Shown: positions 8,127 to 15,933 of the stretch, piece after piece
Numbering within the stretch: the first letter of the stretch is position 1
Layout of the letters: the number at the start of each line of letters is the position of its first letter
DNA from: Paracoccaceae bacterium
GTDB lineage: Bacteria > Pseudomonadota > Alphaproteobacteria > Rhodobacterales > Rhodobacteraceae
DNA length: 36,304 nt
Direction of reading: 5' to 3'
Assembly (NCBI GenBank): GCA_030066855.1
Contig: JASJAU010000032.1
Coordinates: forward strand, 1 to 36,304
Notes under the pieces: model-generated
Database searches by the model: none
The model's input: only the letters and a program-made list of their open reading frames with translations
Told to the model about the DNA's origin: nothing
Made by a program: the position numbers and the translations under genes

Positions 8127-9041
8127 TCATTGTTGAGCCAACGCTTCCGCTACGGTCATCCAAATCGGTAGTGTGGCCGCGCTCAGCAGGGTGCTTTGCG
8201 CGATCAAGGTTGCAGCCAGTTTCCGGTCAGCGCCGAATCCGGAGGCCAGTACGTGCGCGGCCGAAGCGGTTGGCAAGGCAGCGAATACCACGAGGACGGG
8301 CACCAATGGTCCTGACGCGCCCAGCGCAAGCGCGCAGAGGCTCACGGCCGCGGGCAAGACAATCAGCTTGGTTCCGACGATGATGCTTGAAAAGCGATCC
8401 AGCTTACCGAGCGCTTTCCAGTTGAGCGTCGCGCCGATAGAGATGAGGGCAACAGGGATGGCCGCCTGCGCCAGGAGCTCGACCGGCGCGAGAAGCGGTG
8501 CTGGAATGCTGATCTGACTGACGCCGACGGCAACGCCTGCAAGACTGGCCAGCAAGAACGGATTCAAAGCGATCTTGCGGGCCGCCGTGCCCGCGGACAG
8601 GCCCTCGCCGCGAGATAGCGCTGAGACGGCAAAGACGTTGGCCACGGGAATGGCCAGTCCAATCGTGACCGAATAGTAGATCAAATCGGCCGACGGCAGT
8701 GCCTGAACGACCACAAAGCCCAAGGCGGTGTTGAACCTCCATGCTGTCTGCCAGCAACCGGCGAAGTCGAGAAAACGCGGAGGGCCGAACGGACGCGCTA
8801 GCCAGCCAATGCCAAGTCCCAATGCCAGCACCATCCAAACTAGCGGCCCCACAATGGCGAGGCTTTCCAGCGGGATGGGGCGCGCCGCAGCTGTGGCGAA
8901 GATCAGCGCTGGGAAGAGGATCTCGAAGTTGAGGCGATCCAGTCCAGTCCAAGCGTTCTCCGAAAGCCGGTTTCGGACAAGCCCGCCAAGACAGACCAGC
9001 AACAAGCTTGGAAGCAGTCCGGTCAACAATATGGAAAGCAT
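8127..9041 (-). CDS. AEC-family (auxin efflux carrier-like) transporter
   Basis: A 304-residue inner-membrane protein with about ten hydrophobic segments in two five-helix halves. Recognisable AEC features are the start SILLTGLLPSLLLVCLGGLVRNR, the segment LDRLNFEILFPALIFATAAA with the half-helix prolines, and the second-half pattern PVALISIGATLNW. The family exports or facilitates carboxylates and other organic anions such as malate or malonate. The substrate cannot be assigned. ATG 9041 is used; a TTG sits directly before it. No clear Shine-Dalgarno sequence is visible. It is a single gene with no linked regulator. Confidence 0.87.
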   Translation of the reverse strand: MLSILLTGLLPSLLLVCLGGLVRNRLSENAWTGLDRLNFEILFPALIFATAAARPIPLESLAIVGPLVWMVLALGLGIGWLARPFGPPRFLDFAGCWQTAWRFNTALGFVVVQALPSADLIYYSVTIGLAIPVANVFAVSALSRGEGLSAGTAARKIALNPFLLASLAGVAVGVSQISIPAPLLAPVELLAQAAIPVALISIGATLNWKALGKLDRFSSIIVGTKLIVLPAAVSLCALALGASGPLVPVLVVFAALPTASAAHVLASGFGADRKLAATLIAQSTLLSAATLPIWMTVAEALAQQ

Positions 9042-9177
9042 CAAATTGGCTTAGGGTAGCGCGGTTCTGGCGCTCTCTTGCCCCCTATGGCGTTCGGTGT
9101 AAACCGGCTTGCTCCCGTCTCCAAGTTCGCGAATACGCTTCCCTTGGCGCTAGCTAGGGGCCTTTCAGCTGTTTGGC

Positions 9178-9203
9178 CAATGACCGCTTTGCGGACCTAG
9201 TGG
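9178..9203 (+). repeat. Dispersed intergenic repeat, TTTGCGGAC type
   Basis: AATGACCGCTTTGCGGACCT at 9179 matches the copies at 3964 and 10368. It lies just beyond the 3-prime end of the EamA gene. Confidence 0.7.
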
Positions 9204-9220
9204 ACACGCGAAGGCCAGTT

Positions 9221-10126
9221 TCAGATTTGGGTCCTATCGCTAGCAACAAGTCCCTTTATGGTCCCTCCCTTCCAAAACATCACGGCGTTTCCGGCAAGCG
9301 CCAAGACAACCCCTACCACCTTGATCAAGGTCCATTCGTATCCCTCCGCGAACGTTGAGATCGAGAGCGCGACGATTGGAAAAAGAACGGTGGCGTAGGC
9401 TGCCTGCAATGCCCCGATCCGGGTGACCAGCAGAAGATAAGTTGTGAAAGCGACAATGGTCCCGAACGTCGCGAGATAAAGCAAGGCCGCCAGAAAAACC
9501 ACGTCCGATGGCATTACCATGCCGGTGTCGGTCACAAGGACGCAAACCAGCAGAAAGACGGCGCCGTATCCCATCGCCCAGGCGTTGGCATCGATCGTTT
9601 CGAGGCCAGCTTCCGTATTTCGGCGTGAAACCATGTTCCCGAGTGAGAAAAACATGGTTCCGAGCACCGCCAATCCGATGCCTTTCAGTGTTGCAGTCGG
9701 GTTGTCTGTTTCGAACTCGGAACCGAAAAGGAGCACCAAACCTGCGACGCCGATAATGCTGGCCAACAATGCCCGTTTTGTGACGGGTTCGCCAAAGAAG
9801 ACCTTGGCGTTCAGGGCATTGAACACGGTCGCAAGGGAAAAAACGACCGCGAGAAGGCCAGACGGAACCGACGCGGCAGCCGAGTAGAAGCACAGATAGT
9901 TCAAGCCAAAGAGGCACAGCGCCTGAGCCGCCAGCCACGGCTGATGGTGCCGAGCTGGCACCTTTAATCTGCCGATCAATGCGAGCCCCAGAAGGAACAG
10001 CAGCCCGGCTGTCGCAAACCGGTAGAAAACGGACAGAAGGACGGGGACAGGTCCCACTTGAAGCGCCATCGCAAACCACGTGGTTCCCCAGATAAGCACG
10101 GTCGAGATAAAGAGCGTGGCGTTCAT
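9221..10126 (-). CDS. EamA-family (DMT superfamily) transporter
   Basis: A 301-residue inner-membrane protein of the drug/metabolite transporter superfamily with ten predicted helices in two EamA repeats. Features are the start LFISTVLIWGTTWFAMALQVG with the typical WGTTW, the first-half end LNYLCFYSAAASVPSGLLAVVFSLATVFNAL, and the second-repeat end LQAAYATVLFPIVALSISTFAEGYEWT. Members export amino acids, nucleosides or other metabolites; the substrate here is unknown. It stands alone on the minus strand and overlaps no other gene. The ATG at 10126 fits the family N-terminus. Confidence 0.9.
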   Translation of the reverse strand: MNATLFISTVLIWGTTWFAMALQVGPVPVLLSVFYRFATAGLLFLLGLALIGRLKVPARHHQPWLAAQALCLFGLNYLCFYSAAASVPSGLLAVVFSLATVFNALNAKVFFGEPVTKRALLASIIGVAGLVLLFGSEFETDNPTATLKGIGLAVLGTMFFSLGNMVSRRNTEAGLETIDANAWAMGYGAVFLLVCVLVTDTGMVMPSDVVFLAALLYLATFGTIVAFTTYLLLVTRIGALQAAYATVLFPIVALSISTFAEGYEWTLIKVVGVVLALAGNAVMFWKGGTIKGLVASDRTQI

Positions 10127-10297
10127 GGCGGATCTGCGAGTGGCTTTCGATGCTCAGAGTGGCCATTTGATCGAATTGACTAGGTTCTGCCAGCCCTCGC
10201 GATGTCTGCACTGTCGATTTCGGGAATAGGCTGTTGGCCGCGCGCATCAACTATTGGCGAGCATGAGGGTGTCACATCCCTGCACAACCAGTCACCC

Positions 10298-10335
10298 GAA
10301 CGTCCGCTTTGGGCTCATAGCAGTCATCTGACGAG
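10298..10335 (+). repeat. Dispersed intergenic repeat, GGGCTCATAG type
   Basis: GAACGTCCGCTTTGGGCTCA followed by TAGCAGTCATCTGACGAG. It shares 22 identical bases with the copy at 5651. Confidence 0.75.
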
Positions 10336-10367
10336 TTTCGTCAGGCTCTGACCCAACCTAGGCGAGG

Positions 10368-10396
10368 CGAATGACCGCTTTGCGGACAAAGCCGAC
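10368..10396 (+). repeat. Dispersed intergenic repeat, TTTGCGGAC type
   Basis: CGAATGACCGCTTTGCGGAC followed by AAAGCCGACC; close to a consensus copy. Confidence 0.75.
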
Positions 10397-10403
10397 CTTT
10401 GAA

Positions 10404-10940
10404 CTACTGCGCCCCACATTCACATAAAACGATCTCGGCCCGTTCGCCGACTGGTACTTTGGGAAGCACAAACTTTCGATAGCCGAGATTATCCAATGAG
10501 CGATCTAGGCGATTGTATTCTTGGACGGCCGCATCAAAGTCATATCGGCGTTCGGCGTCATTCACAAAATTCTCGCGCCATGGCGGAGCGACGAACACAC
10601 GCTCCGCATAAGGTAAGATCTTGCCAAGTGTCTCTCTTGCCTTTGGTCCTCCGGAGTGCTCTAGCGCGACAGCCGCGTCGAACAGCCCACGGTCAAAAAA
10701 AACAAGACCATCTTGGTGATGCGCGGCTTCCAGATCGGACCTCGCCATCTCGATGGCTCGCAAAGCGAATGCTTTCAAGTCCACCCATGGCAGCGCCTTT
10801 CCTCTTCCAACCAATTCATCGGCGACGATGCGTCGACCCGGCTCTGGAACGGTCCCGAATCCAAGTCCAGACAAGGCATTCAACAAGGTTGTTTTTCCAC
10901 CGCCTGAGCAGCCTGTCAGCAGTATGAATCTTTCATTCAA
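10404..10940 (-). CDS. AAA/P-loop ATPase (AAA_28-like)
   Basis: A 178-residue cytoplasmic P-loop protein. The Walker A motif GCSGGGKTT is at about residues 10-18. VFFDRG near residue 80 is the likely Walker B, in a kinase-like arrangement, and VPEPGRRIVADEL matches the AAA_28 pattern seen in small nucleotide-binding proteins. The last third is rich in aromatic and charged residues. Some relatives act as nucleoside- or nicotinamide-riboside-type kinases, but no substrate can be given. The start is a TTG at 10940, supported by AGGTAGGA just upstream; the nearby ATG is out of frame. It is a lone gene flanked by repeats. Confidence 0.82.
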   Translation of the reverse strand: MNERFILLTGCSGGGKTTLLNALSGLGFGTVPEPGRRIVADELVGRGKALPWVDLKAFALRAIEMARSDLEAAHHQDGLVFFDRGLFDAAVALEHSGGPKARETLGKILPYAERVFVAPPWRENFVNDAERRYDFDAAVQEYNRLDRSLDNLGYRKFVLPKVPVGERAEIVLCECGAQ

Positions 10941-11060
10941 CGATCCTACCTTTCTGGGCGCTCTTCTTACGGTCTAGGAACCTAAGGCTGCGATGCAGCA
11001 ATTGGCAACAAGGGCTCGGAGCCGCCATTCACCGCACTGCAGTGCCGATTGCGCAGTTGA

Positions 11061-11387
11061 ACGTCTGCTTTGCGGACAAAGCCGCCATTCCCGGAAGGCC
11101 ACCCTCATACCCGAGAGAGCCGCGAGCATCAGACTTTCGGAAAATGCCCAACGATCCCGCGTTTCCACCATTTCCGCCAAAGCTTGAATGCGTTGCGACG
11201 GTGATTTGGCCCGTTCAGAGCCATTCTTAGTATTGCTGCCATTGACCTGCTCGACTGCCTGCTGCGACGCGGGTTGGTCCCGCGTTCATGAAGCTGAGTT
11301 CGGCTTCCAGCCGCCTCACAGTCAAACCGGCGCTTGTTGAAATTGAGCCGAAGCCCGCCTATTCGGGACCTCTCTGCAACGCATGCA
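11061..11387. repeat. 327-bp duplicated element, copy 2
   Basis: Second copy of the element at 3964-4290, same orientation. It starts with the hairpin repeat AACGTCTGCTTTGCGGACAA, in which GTCTGC-TTT-GCGGAC pairs over six positions including one G-T wobble. The minus-strand frame ending KRGIVGHFPKV is kept. Just upstream (11013-11038) is GGAGCCGCCATTCACCGCAC, a further sequence with a repeat-like look. Confidence 0.85.
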
Positions 11388-11814
11388 ACGCTCTCATTTG
11401 GCCAACGACCGCGGGGACCCGCCCAAACCCGGCGAAAACCTGCCCGATGACCCCGGTGATGGATTTGGGCGGTTGACTCTCCACAGCATGGCCTTTCCCG
11501 AGAGGCTCTTCACTGGGACCTTCTTCGGGGCAACACGCTCACTAATTCCCCATAAGAAAATGTTGAAACTCAGAGGGTTAGCGGAAACGCCTATTTTCTG
11601 CGCAACCCCGTTAAGCCGTTGTTACAAAATCTTAATGACCTCAATGGCCGCTTCATTTCACAGACTTATCAACAGATTCTGTGGACTTGCATCATATGCC
11701 CAGCAGCTCATCCGGCTTCCCAACGGTAGCGAAAGAAGTGTTGTGCACTACAACCTGAGTTCACGGTTATACCGGTGCGATGCTTGGTGGGTTTCCCCCT
11801 GTTAGTCGTCCACC
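11388..11814. other. Intergenic region, A+T-richer tract
   Basis: No convincing gene. Bases about 11520 to 11700 are clearly richer in A+T than the surroundings and include TTATCAACA (11666-11674), flanked by CACAGA and TCTGTG as a 6-bp inverted repeat. Bases 11773-11813 repeat the inner part of the hairpin element at 4724. I see no origin or promoter I would defend. Confidence 0.4.
11773..11813. repeat. Hairpin repeat element, inner part only
   Basis: GTGCGATGCTTGGTGGGTTT and the following CCCCCTGTTAGTCGTCCACC match the inner part of the element at 4724-4803. The outer arms are missing. It ends at the stop codon of the next gene. Confidence 0.6.
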
Positions 11815-12033
11815 TCAGCGCCAGAAGACCCTAACCCGATCCTCGTAGATGTTGGTTTCGTACCCGAGGCCTTCAAGCTCTTCAGCGACGCGCTTCGCTA
11901 GTCGAGGGTCAACGCAGAGCTTAGTGTAGCTGGAACGTCCGCTGTAAGCTTGCCTTGCGATGTACCGCTGCATCCTCTCCACTTCGGACTTCGCCTTCTC
12001 TTCGAAAAGCCGCGTGGCTTCAGGCTTATCCAT
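11815..12033 (-). CDS. Hypothetical small protein (72 aa)
   Basis: From ATG 12033, with AAAGGACGAG about 4 bases upstream, this is a 72-residue basic/acidic protein. The first half is helical and charged (EATRLFEEKAKSEVERMQRYIARQAY). The second half looks like a small beta-alpha unit (KLCVDPRLAKRVAEELEGLGY, then ETNIYEDRVRVFW). The good ribosome site and sensible composition make it likely to be real. I know no family for it. The longer frame to 12096 adds residues without support. Confidence 0.6.
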   Translation of the reverse strand: MDKPEATRLFEEKAKSEVERMQRYIARQAYSGRSSYTKLCVDPRLAKRVAEELEGLGYETNIYEDRVRVFWR

Positions 12034-12226
12034 TTCTCGTCCTTTCAGCGCGCAATCACTGGACAAGAACGAGTACAGCACCGTGCCGTGTGTCAAACAA
12101 GCAGCCTGGCATTTTCCTCAAATGTGCGTTGCCTGACGGACTCAATTAGTTTGACCTCTCAGAAACTCGTGAACGCCCTCCTCATCGAAACTCAACTCCG
12201 TTTCGCCGAGGCTACGTTTTTTGCCG
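12034..12226. other. Short intergenic stretch
   Basis: Upstream side of the 72-aa gene, so it should carry its promoter. I see no other gene or clear motif. Confidence 0.35.
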
Positions 12227-12273
12227 GGCCGGGGCGGTAGAAACTCTCCCGAGTATCGCCAGGCGCCCCGGCC
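12227..12273. repeat. Hairpin repeat element, short copy with covarying arms
   Basis: Arms GGCCGGGGC (12227-12235) and GCCCCGGCC (12265-12273) pair perfectly. The A of the left arm at 4726 is G here, and its partner T at 4801 is C here, so pairing is kept. The left arm is followed by GGTAGAAACTCTCCCG, resembling GGTCGGAACTCCCCCG at 4734. Confidence 0.6.
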
Positions 12274-12973
12274 ATTCGGATTTCCGCCCGCTTCGGTCCG
12301 CCAAAACCTAGCCAGAATCCATTAGACGGCACCGGCAGCGCGTCGCTGCGCAAGCGTCATTGCTGCACTACGCGGAGAGTTTCGGGAGACCAGGCGAGCC
12401 AGCCGGTCTTCTTTGAGGGGGGCTCGACAGCCCTCTAAATCATCGCCCAATCTTTGAATGCTGGGTCCGCTGGTTCTGGTCTTTCCGACCGTCCCGACTT
12501 CGCATTGTCTCGCACATGCTGCTTATCGGAATCTTCGGTTCCGTCGTTGGGGTCGGGTTCTGTCTTTGGGAGGCGCTCTCGATCGTCTGCCATATCTACT
12601 CCTTACTGACCCCATCAAACATCTTGGGGCCTTCCGGCCGTCCCCTTGGAAGAAGAGCGCGGAGACAGGCCGCAACACGGGTACTATTGAGGCCGGGCGG
12701 AGTATGGGCAGGTCAGCACAAAAGAAAGCTTCTCGGGTTTCACACTAGCGCGCCCCAATGCCCCGCTCTCTTCCCCGGGGCCAAGCCTACGAGATTTTCC
12801 GTTTCTTGTCGGAGAACGGACTGTTCTTCGAACAGGACTTTATTGTGACTGGCTACGTTCGCTATCGAACCGTCGTGGGGGGCGGCGCACTGGCGGGTGT
12901 AATTCGTTCAGTGCTGCTTTCGCGTACGTATGGGCCGCGCCCCCACACGATACTCCGATACGGCCCCCAAGCG
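12274..12973. other. Long intergenic region, no gene recognised
   Basis: Several overlapping frames run through this stretch, including one at 12516-12848 with a short hydrophobic start. None has a ribosome site, a family match or a plausible composition throughout. It may hold decayed coding sequence; I cannot identify the parent. Confidence 0.35.
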
Positions 12974-13594
12974 TCATTGCTGCAAGACGCTGAAGAACCC
13001 GTCGGAGTACGAATCCGGCCAGTCCGGATTGCTCCAGAAAAAATTTGTGTAGGCTTCGCCGGATGCGACCTGACCATTGTCACCTCTGAGATAACCATAT
13101 CCATCGGCGTCGTAGATTGCGTTTACGCATTCACCTTCGGGCGGGCCCCTGCCATTGACGAATACTTCGACTTCATCGTCGTCCCGATCGATAACACCGG
13201 TGAAGTCAATCTCACCCTCCGGCATTTCAAATCCAACGACATCGGTCACAATGCCGTAGGACGTTCCTGTTACCGCTTCGGTGGCAAACTCAATGGTCAG
13301 CTGGAGATTGGCGACGTAACTGGCCGGCACGACCTGTCCTTCATTCCGAAGTCCTCGAGTAAAGCCATCGTAGGTCGCGGTCCCGAAATCCGGGAGGTCA
13401 TCGTAGTGCGTACGATGCTTCCCTTCCAAAGCAGGTTGAAGGACTTCATCCAGGAAGACATCGGTTTTTGCCCTCGCCTCGGCGTAGGAATCCTCCTGCG
13501 TGATAACCGGGTATCTGATGTCTCCGGCCTTAGTGGTGCATCCAGCGAGCATCGCAAGAGACACCAATCCGATGATGAGAGTGTGACTCTTCAT
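12974..13594 (-). CDS. Predicted outer-membrane or periplasmic lipoprotein
   Basis: From ATG 13594, with AAAGGGGGCC just upstream, this is 206 residues. Residues 1-18 form a lipoprotein signal with lipobox L-A-G-C and the lipidated cysteine at 19 (MLAGCTTKAGD). The C-terminal half is acidic and predicted beta-rich (QLTIEFATEAV, GEIDFTGVIDRDDDEVEVFVNGRG, GECVNAIYDADGYGYLRGDNG), somewhat like the small beta-barrel domain of transferrin-binding-protein-like lipoproteins; that likeness is weak. Function is unknown. It is a single gene with long non-coding flanks on both sides. The longer frame to 13681 would put 29 polar residues before the signal and is rejected. Confidence 0.8.
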   Translation of the reverse strand: MKSHTLIIGLVSLAMLAGCTTKAGDIRYPVITQEDSYAEARAKTDVFLDEVLQPALEGKHRTHYDDLPDFGTATYDGFTRGLRNEGQVVPASYVANLQLTIEFATEAVTGTSYGIVTDVVGFEMPEGEIDFTGVIDRDDDEVEVFVNGRGPPEGECVNAIYDADGYGYLRGDNGQVASGEAYTNFFWSNPDWPDSYSDGFFSVLQQ

Positions 13595-14150
13595 TTCTGG
13601 CCCCCTTTCGAAATTCGCCCACTTAATGAGACATCTATGCAATGACGCGCTGAACTCGGATTCTATGGGGGTTTGATTCAAACAGCATTGCCGCTGACTT
13701 AGGGAGGGAGTGACTCAAGCACCCGCGCCCAGCGTCCCCACGCCGCATGACTAGATTTGGCCGCCCATAAGCCGACTGCTCCCCCAATGGCGGCCTGTAT
13801 TGCAGGAATACGAATGACCGACGCAGATTAACCCACGTCAACGCCAACTGACTGGCTGTCTAGCAATCTAAGTGCGTCCTTTAATCTACCCGCCCCGGCG
13901 TTCGCCTTTCTTTGCTGTGGCCACGTGGCGGTTCAATCCGGTCGCCTTGTCCGCTCGCTTCTCAAGAACCCCGTCCAATCTGTCCATTTGTCCAGAACGT
14001 CACGCCCGAAATGGACATTTGTACAGTTTGGACAGCCTTCTGGCGAAGACCACGAACGTCTGCTTTGTGGACTAAGCGGACTTCAAGCTGGTTACCCAGG
14101 AATGTCGCGTTCTTCTTGAGTTGCCGGTGCCGCTTGTCGGCTTTCCACTC
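13595..14150. other. Intergenic region with nested inverted repeats
   Basis: No gene recognised. Bases 13980-14035 hold TGTCCATTT (13981-13989) opposite AAATGGACA (14009-14017), and CTGTCCA (13980-13986) opposite TGGACAG (14029-14035). A hairpin-type repeat copy follows at 14053-14084. It includes the promoter side of the lipoprotein gene. Confidence 0.45.
14053..14084 (+). repeat. Dispersed intergenic repeat, TTTGNGGAC type
   Basis: CGAACGTCTGCTTTGTGGAC followed by TAAGCGGACTTC. Compared with 11061, the paired position GCGGAC is changed to GTGGAC, still able to pair by wobble. Confidence 0.65.
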
Positions 14151-14483
14151 CTAAGGTTGGACAGTGGCAAAAACCAAAATGATCAAGACTGCGAAGAAGC
14201 CGAGTATTGCGAGCACCGCCAATGGTGTGGCGGCCCGATCCTTCATGGTGGGTTCGCTGCCTCCTAGCCGCAAATCTCCATAGAGCTGCTTAGCCCGCAT
14301 GAGGAAAAAGACTCCCGCCCCAAGTGTGGCTATGAAGAAGGCAAAGAACCCGAGATCGCCGCTAAGCTCGTCAATGCGGCCATCAATCCATAAGCCAGCA
14401 GCAACGGCGATATCGAACAAGGCAACAACCGCGCAGATCAGGCCAGCCGACGCAAATGCCAGAACACGAAACACGACCTTCAC
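14151..14483 (-). CDS. Small inner-membrane protein of unknown function
   Basis: A 110-residue protein with three clear hydrophobic segments: VLAFASAGLICAVVALFDIA (about 8-27), LGFFAFFIATLGAGVFFLM (about 44-62) and LAVLAILGFFAVLIILVFA (about 88-106). A polar stretch with KQLYGDLRLGGSEPTMKDRA separates the last two. The start codon is GTG at 14483, with GGAAAAGGAAAG directly before it. I recognise no family. It is a lone gene; a GGGCTCATAG-type repeat lies about 80 bases upstream of its start. Confidence 0.65.
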   Translation of the reverse strand: MKVVFRVLAFASAGLICAVVALFDIAVAAGLWIDGRIDELSGDLGFFAFFIATLGAGVFFLMRAKQLYGDLRLGGSEPTMKDRAATPLAVLAILGFFAVLIILVFATVQP

Positions 14484-14562
14484 CTTTCCTTTTCCGACGA
14501 TGGATACGTCTCCAACGAGGATTCTATGCTGGTCAAAATAGCGCCGAATTGGCGCATAGTGC

Positions 14563-14600
14563 CAATGACCGCTTCGGGCTCATAGGAGGCAACTGACGGA
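14563..14600 (+). repeat. Dispersed intergenic repeat, GGGCTCATAG type
   Basis: CAATGACCGCTTCGGGCTCA followed by TAGGAGGCAACTGACGG. It joins the AATGACCGCTT start of one type to the GGGCTCATAG end of the other, showing that the two are variants of one family. Confidence 0.75.
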
Positions 14601-14648
14601 TTGGATCCGCAATCCCCCAACTCAAGGGCAATCTTAATGTTCGTGTGT

Positions 14649-14987
14649 CTACCGGCCTTTTCTTGTTGGCTCGGTTGGCCGGCCTGCCGTCCTCTCCAGA
14701 TACTCCAGAATGGCTTCGCGAGCTTCCACATCAGGGACGTTGTGGGTGGAAAGAAAGTCGTCCAATCCTCCCGGTCCGTAGTCTTCCAAACAGCTGCCAA
14801 GATCCCGGAGCACGCCCGAATTGGAGTGACAGAAACTGCATCTTTTCTGGATAAGACGCAAAGCGAAGTCCTCTTCAGCCGCCAACATGGAACCATCGGC
14901 AGCTCCTCCCGAAATAGCACAGCAGCATAGGGCAATGGCCAGAGCCAAGCCCGTTAGAAATCGTGTGCTCTTGCGTTCGGAAGACAT
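14649..14987 (-). CDS. Small secreted c-type cytochrome-like protein
   Basis: From ATG 14987 this is 112 residues. A signal peptide (SSERKSTRF, then LTGLALAIALCCCAISGGAA) is followed by a short domain with one heme motif, RCSFCHSNSG, and a tail STHNVPDVEAREAILEYLERT that matches the last helix of small cytochromes c. No methionine stands in the usual sixth-ligand position; the histidine in STHNVPD could serve. A nearby in-frame ATG at 15008 is an alternative start; neither has a strong ribosome site. Its likely role is periplasmic electron transfer with an unknown partner. It is a single gene. Confidence 0.72.
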   Translation of the reverse strand: MSSERKSTRFLTGLALAIALCCCAISGGAADGSMLAAEEDFALRLIQKRCSFCHSNSGVLRDLGSCLEDYGPGGLDDFLSTHNVPDVEAREAILEYLERTAGRPTEPTRKGR

Positions 14988-15460
14988 CCCATCTTGCCTG
15001 TCAGGCATTGATACCGCTCGGCAATAAAGGCTGAACCGCATGGAACGCGTTCGCATTAACCTTGTTCAAATGTGCGGGTTTGGATGAAAAGAAAAACCCC
15101 GGGGGCATAAGGGACAAAGCGCCGGGGTAACTCTCCAACAACAAGGACAACCTCAGTTTGATCGCGCGGTGAATGCGCTGCGCTTCCTGAACTGATCCCT
15201 CAGAACAGGATTTCGGCCCGCCAGACGTCTGTTGCCTTTTTCTTGCCGCCTCCTCGACGCTTGATTGTCATAATCCGTTCAATCTTGAGGAGACTGGATG
15301 AATATGAGGCGCCCGATGACACTGCATACAGCAAGAATGCTTTTGACAAGAGAGCGGCTCGGATCGAACCGGCATACATTGCCTTGGTTGCCATTGCAGC
15401 TCTACCAGCGCGGTATCCGAAAAGAGAGTTGAGCGGTCTAGCGAGGGTCGCCCGCCGTTT
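14988..15460. other. Intergenic region with a candidate terminator
   Basis: No gene I would defend. A minus-strand frame ends at 15200 with a short basic tail (MTIKRRGGGKKK from 15271), but its ribosome site is weak. A terminator-like hairpin lies downstream of it at 15091-15128. Confidence 0.4.
15091..15128 (-). terminator. Candidate Rho-independent terminator (minus strand)
   Basis: Read on the minus strand, ACCCCGG (15128-15122) pairs with CCGGGGT (15102-15096) over 7 bases around a 19-base loop, followed by TTTTTC. The long loop makes it weaker than usual. It would end a transcript entering from above 15130, where I see no firm gene, and would insulate the cytochrome gene. Confidence 0.45.
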
Positions 15461-15612
15461 TCAGGCGAAACCGATTTGCCAGACTTGAGCCCGCTTGTTT
15501 GCTGGTCTCGGTGGCGCTCTGAAAGAACAGTCTCAGCACTGAACAGCTTCTTGCGTACTCGATTTCAAGACTAGGGCGGGAAGGGGTGGCCGAGATTTAT
15601 TCCTCCGACAAC
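15461..15612. repeat. 152-bp imperfect direct repeat, copy 1
   Basis: Aligns without net gaps to 15751-15902 (offset 290). Shared blocks are GTGGCGCTCTGAA, a run ending ACTTCAAGA or ATTTCAAGA followed by AGGGCGG or TAGGGCGG, and ATTCCTCCGACA or ATTCCTCTGACA. Non-coding; it sits at the border between the repeat-rich left part and the catabolic island. Confidence 0.7.
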
Positions 15613-15750
15613 ACCTTTTCCGTTCGACATTGCCGCGTCAGCGGCGGCCTATTCATTGGCTCTTCGCCTGTCTAACCATCTACGGCTCGAATAGTGTCTG
15701 CGATGATTTGGGAGCCTTCATGCTGCATCATGGCTGTCGCGAGGGTCTTG

Positions 15751-15902
15751 TCAGAGGAAACCGGTCAGTTAGCCTCAACGCCGCTGGTTTGTTGATCTTC
15801 GTGGCGCTCTGAAGGGCTAATCTCCTTACAGAACAGAGTCTTTTGTCCTCTACTTCAAGAAGAGGGCGGTAGGGAGCGGCCCGGGCTCATTCCTCTGACA
15901 TT
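15751..15902. repeat. 152-bp imperfect direct repeat, copy 2
   Basis: Second copy of 15461-15612, ending 31 bases before the stop codon of the leftward operon. The 138 bases between the copies show nothing recognisable. Confidence 0.7.
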
Positions 15903-15933
15903 ACCCTCTGACGGTACCAAGGAAAACACGCGA

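Larger units (their letters stand above)
10127..10403. other. Intergenic region with paired repeats
   Basis: No gene seen. It holds a GGGCTCATAG-type copy (10298-10335) and a GCTTTGCGGAC-type copy (10368-10396) only 33 bases apart in the same orientation, one possible clue that the two types are related. Confidence 0.5.

Noticed and set aside
12458-12848. Two plus-strand frames, one with a hydrophobic start
   Set aside because: No ribosome site, overlapping frames of equal quality, and composition that turns basic and disordered. Left as unexplained intergenic DNA.
12758-13645. A 295-residue plus-strand frame over the lipoprotein gene
   Set aside because: It is antisense to a gene with a clear lipobox and ribosome site, and its translation shows no family.
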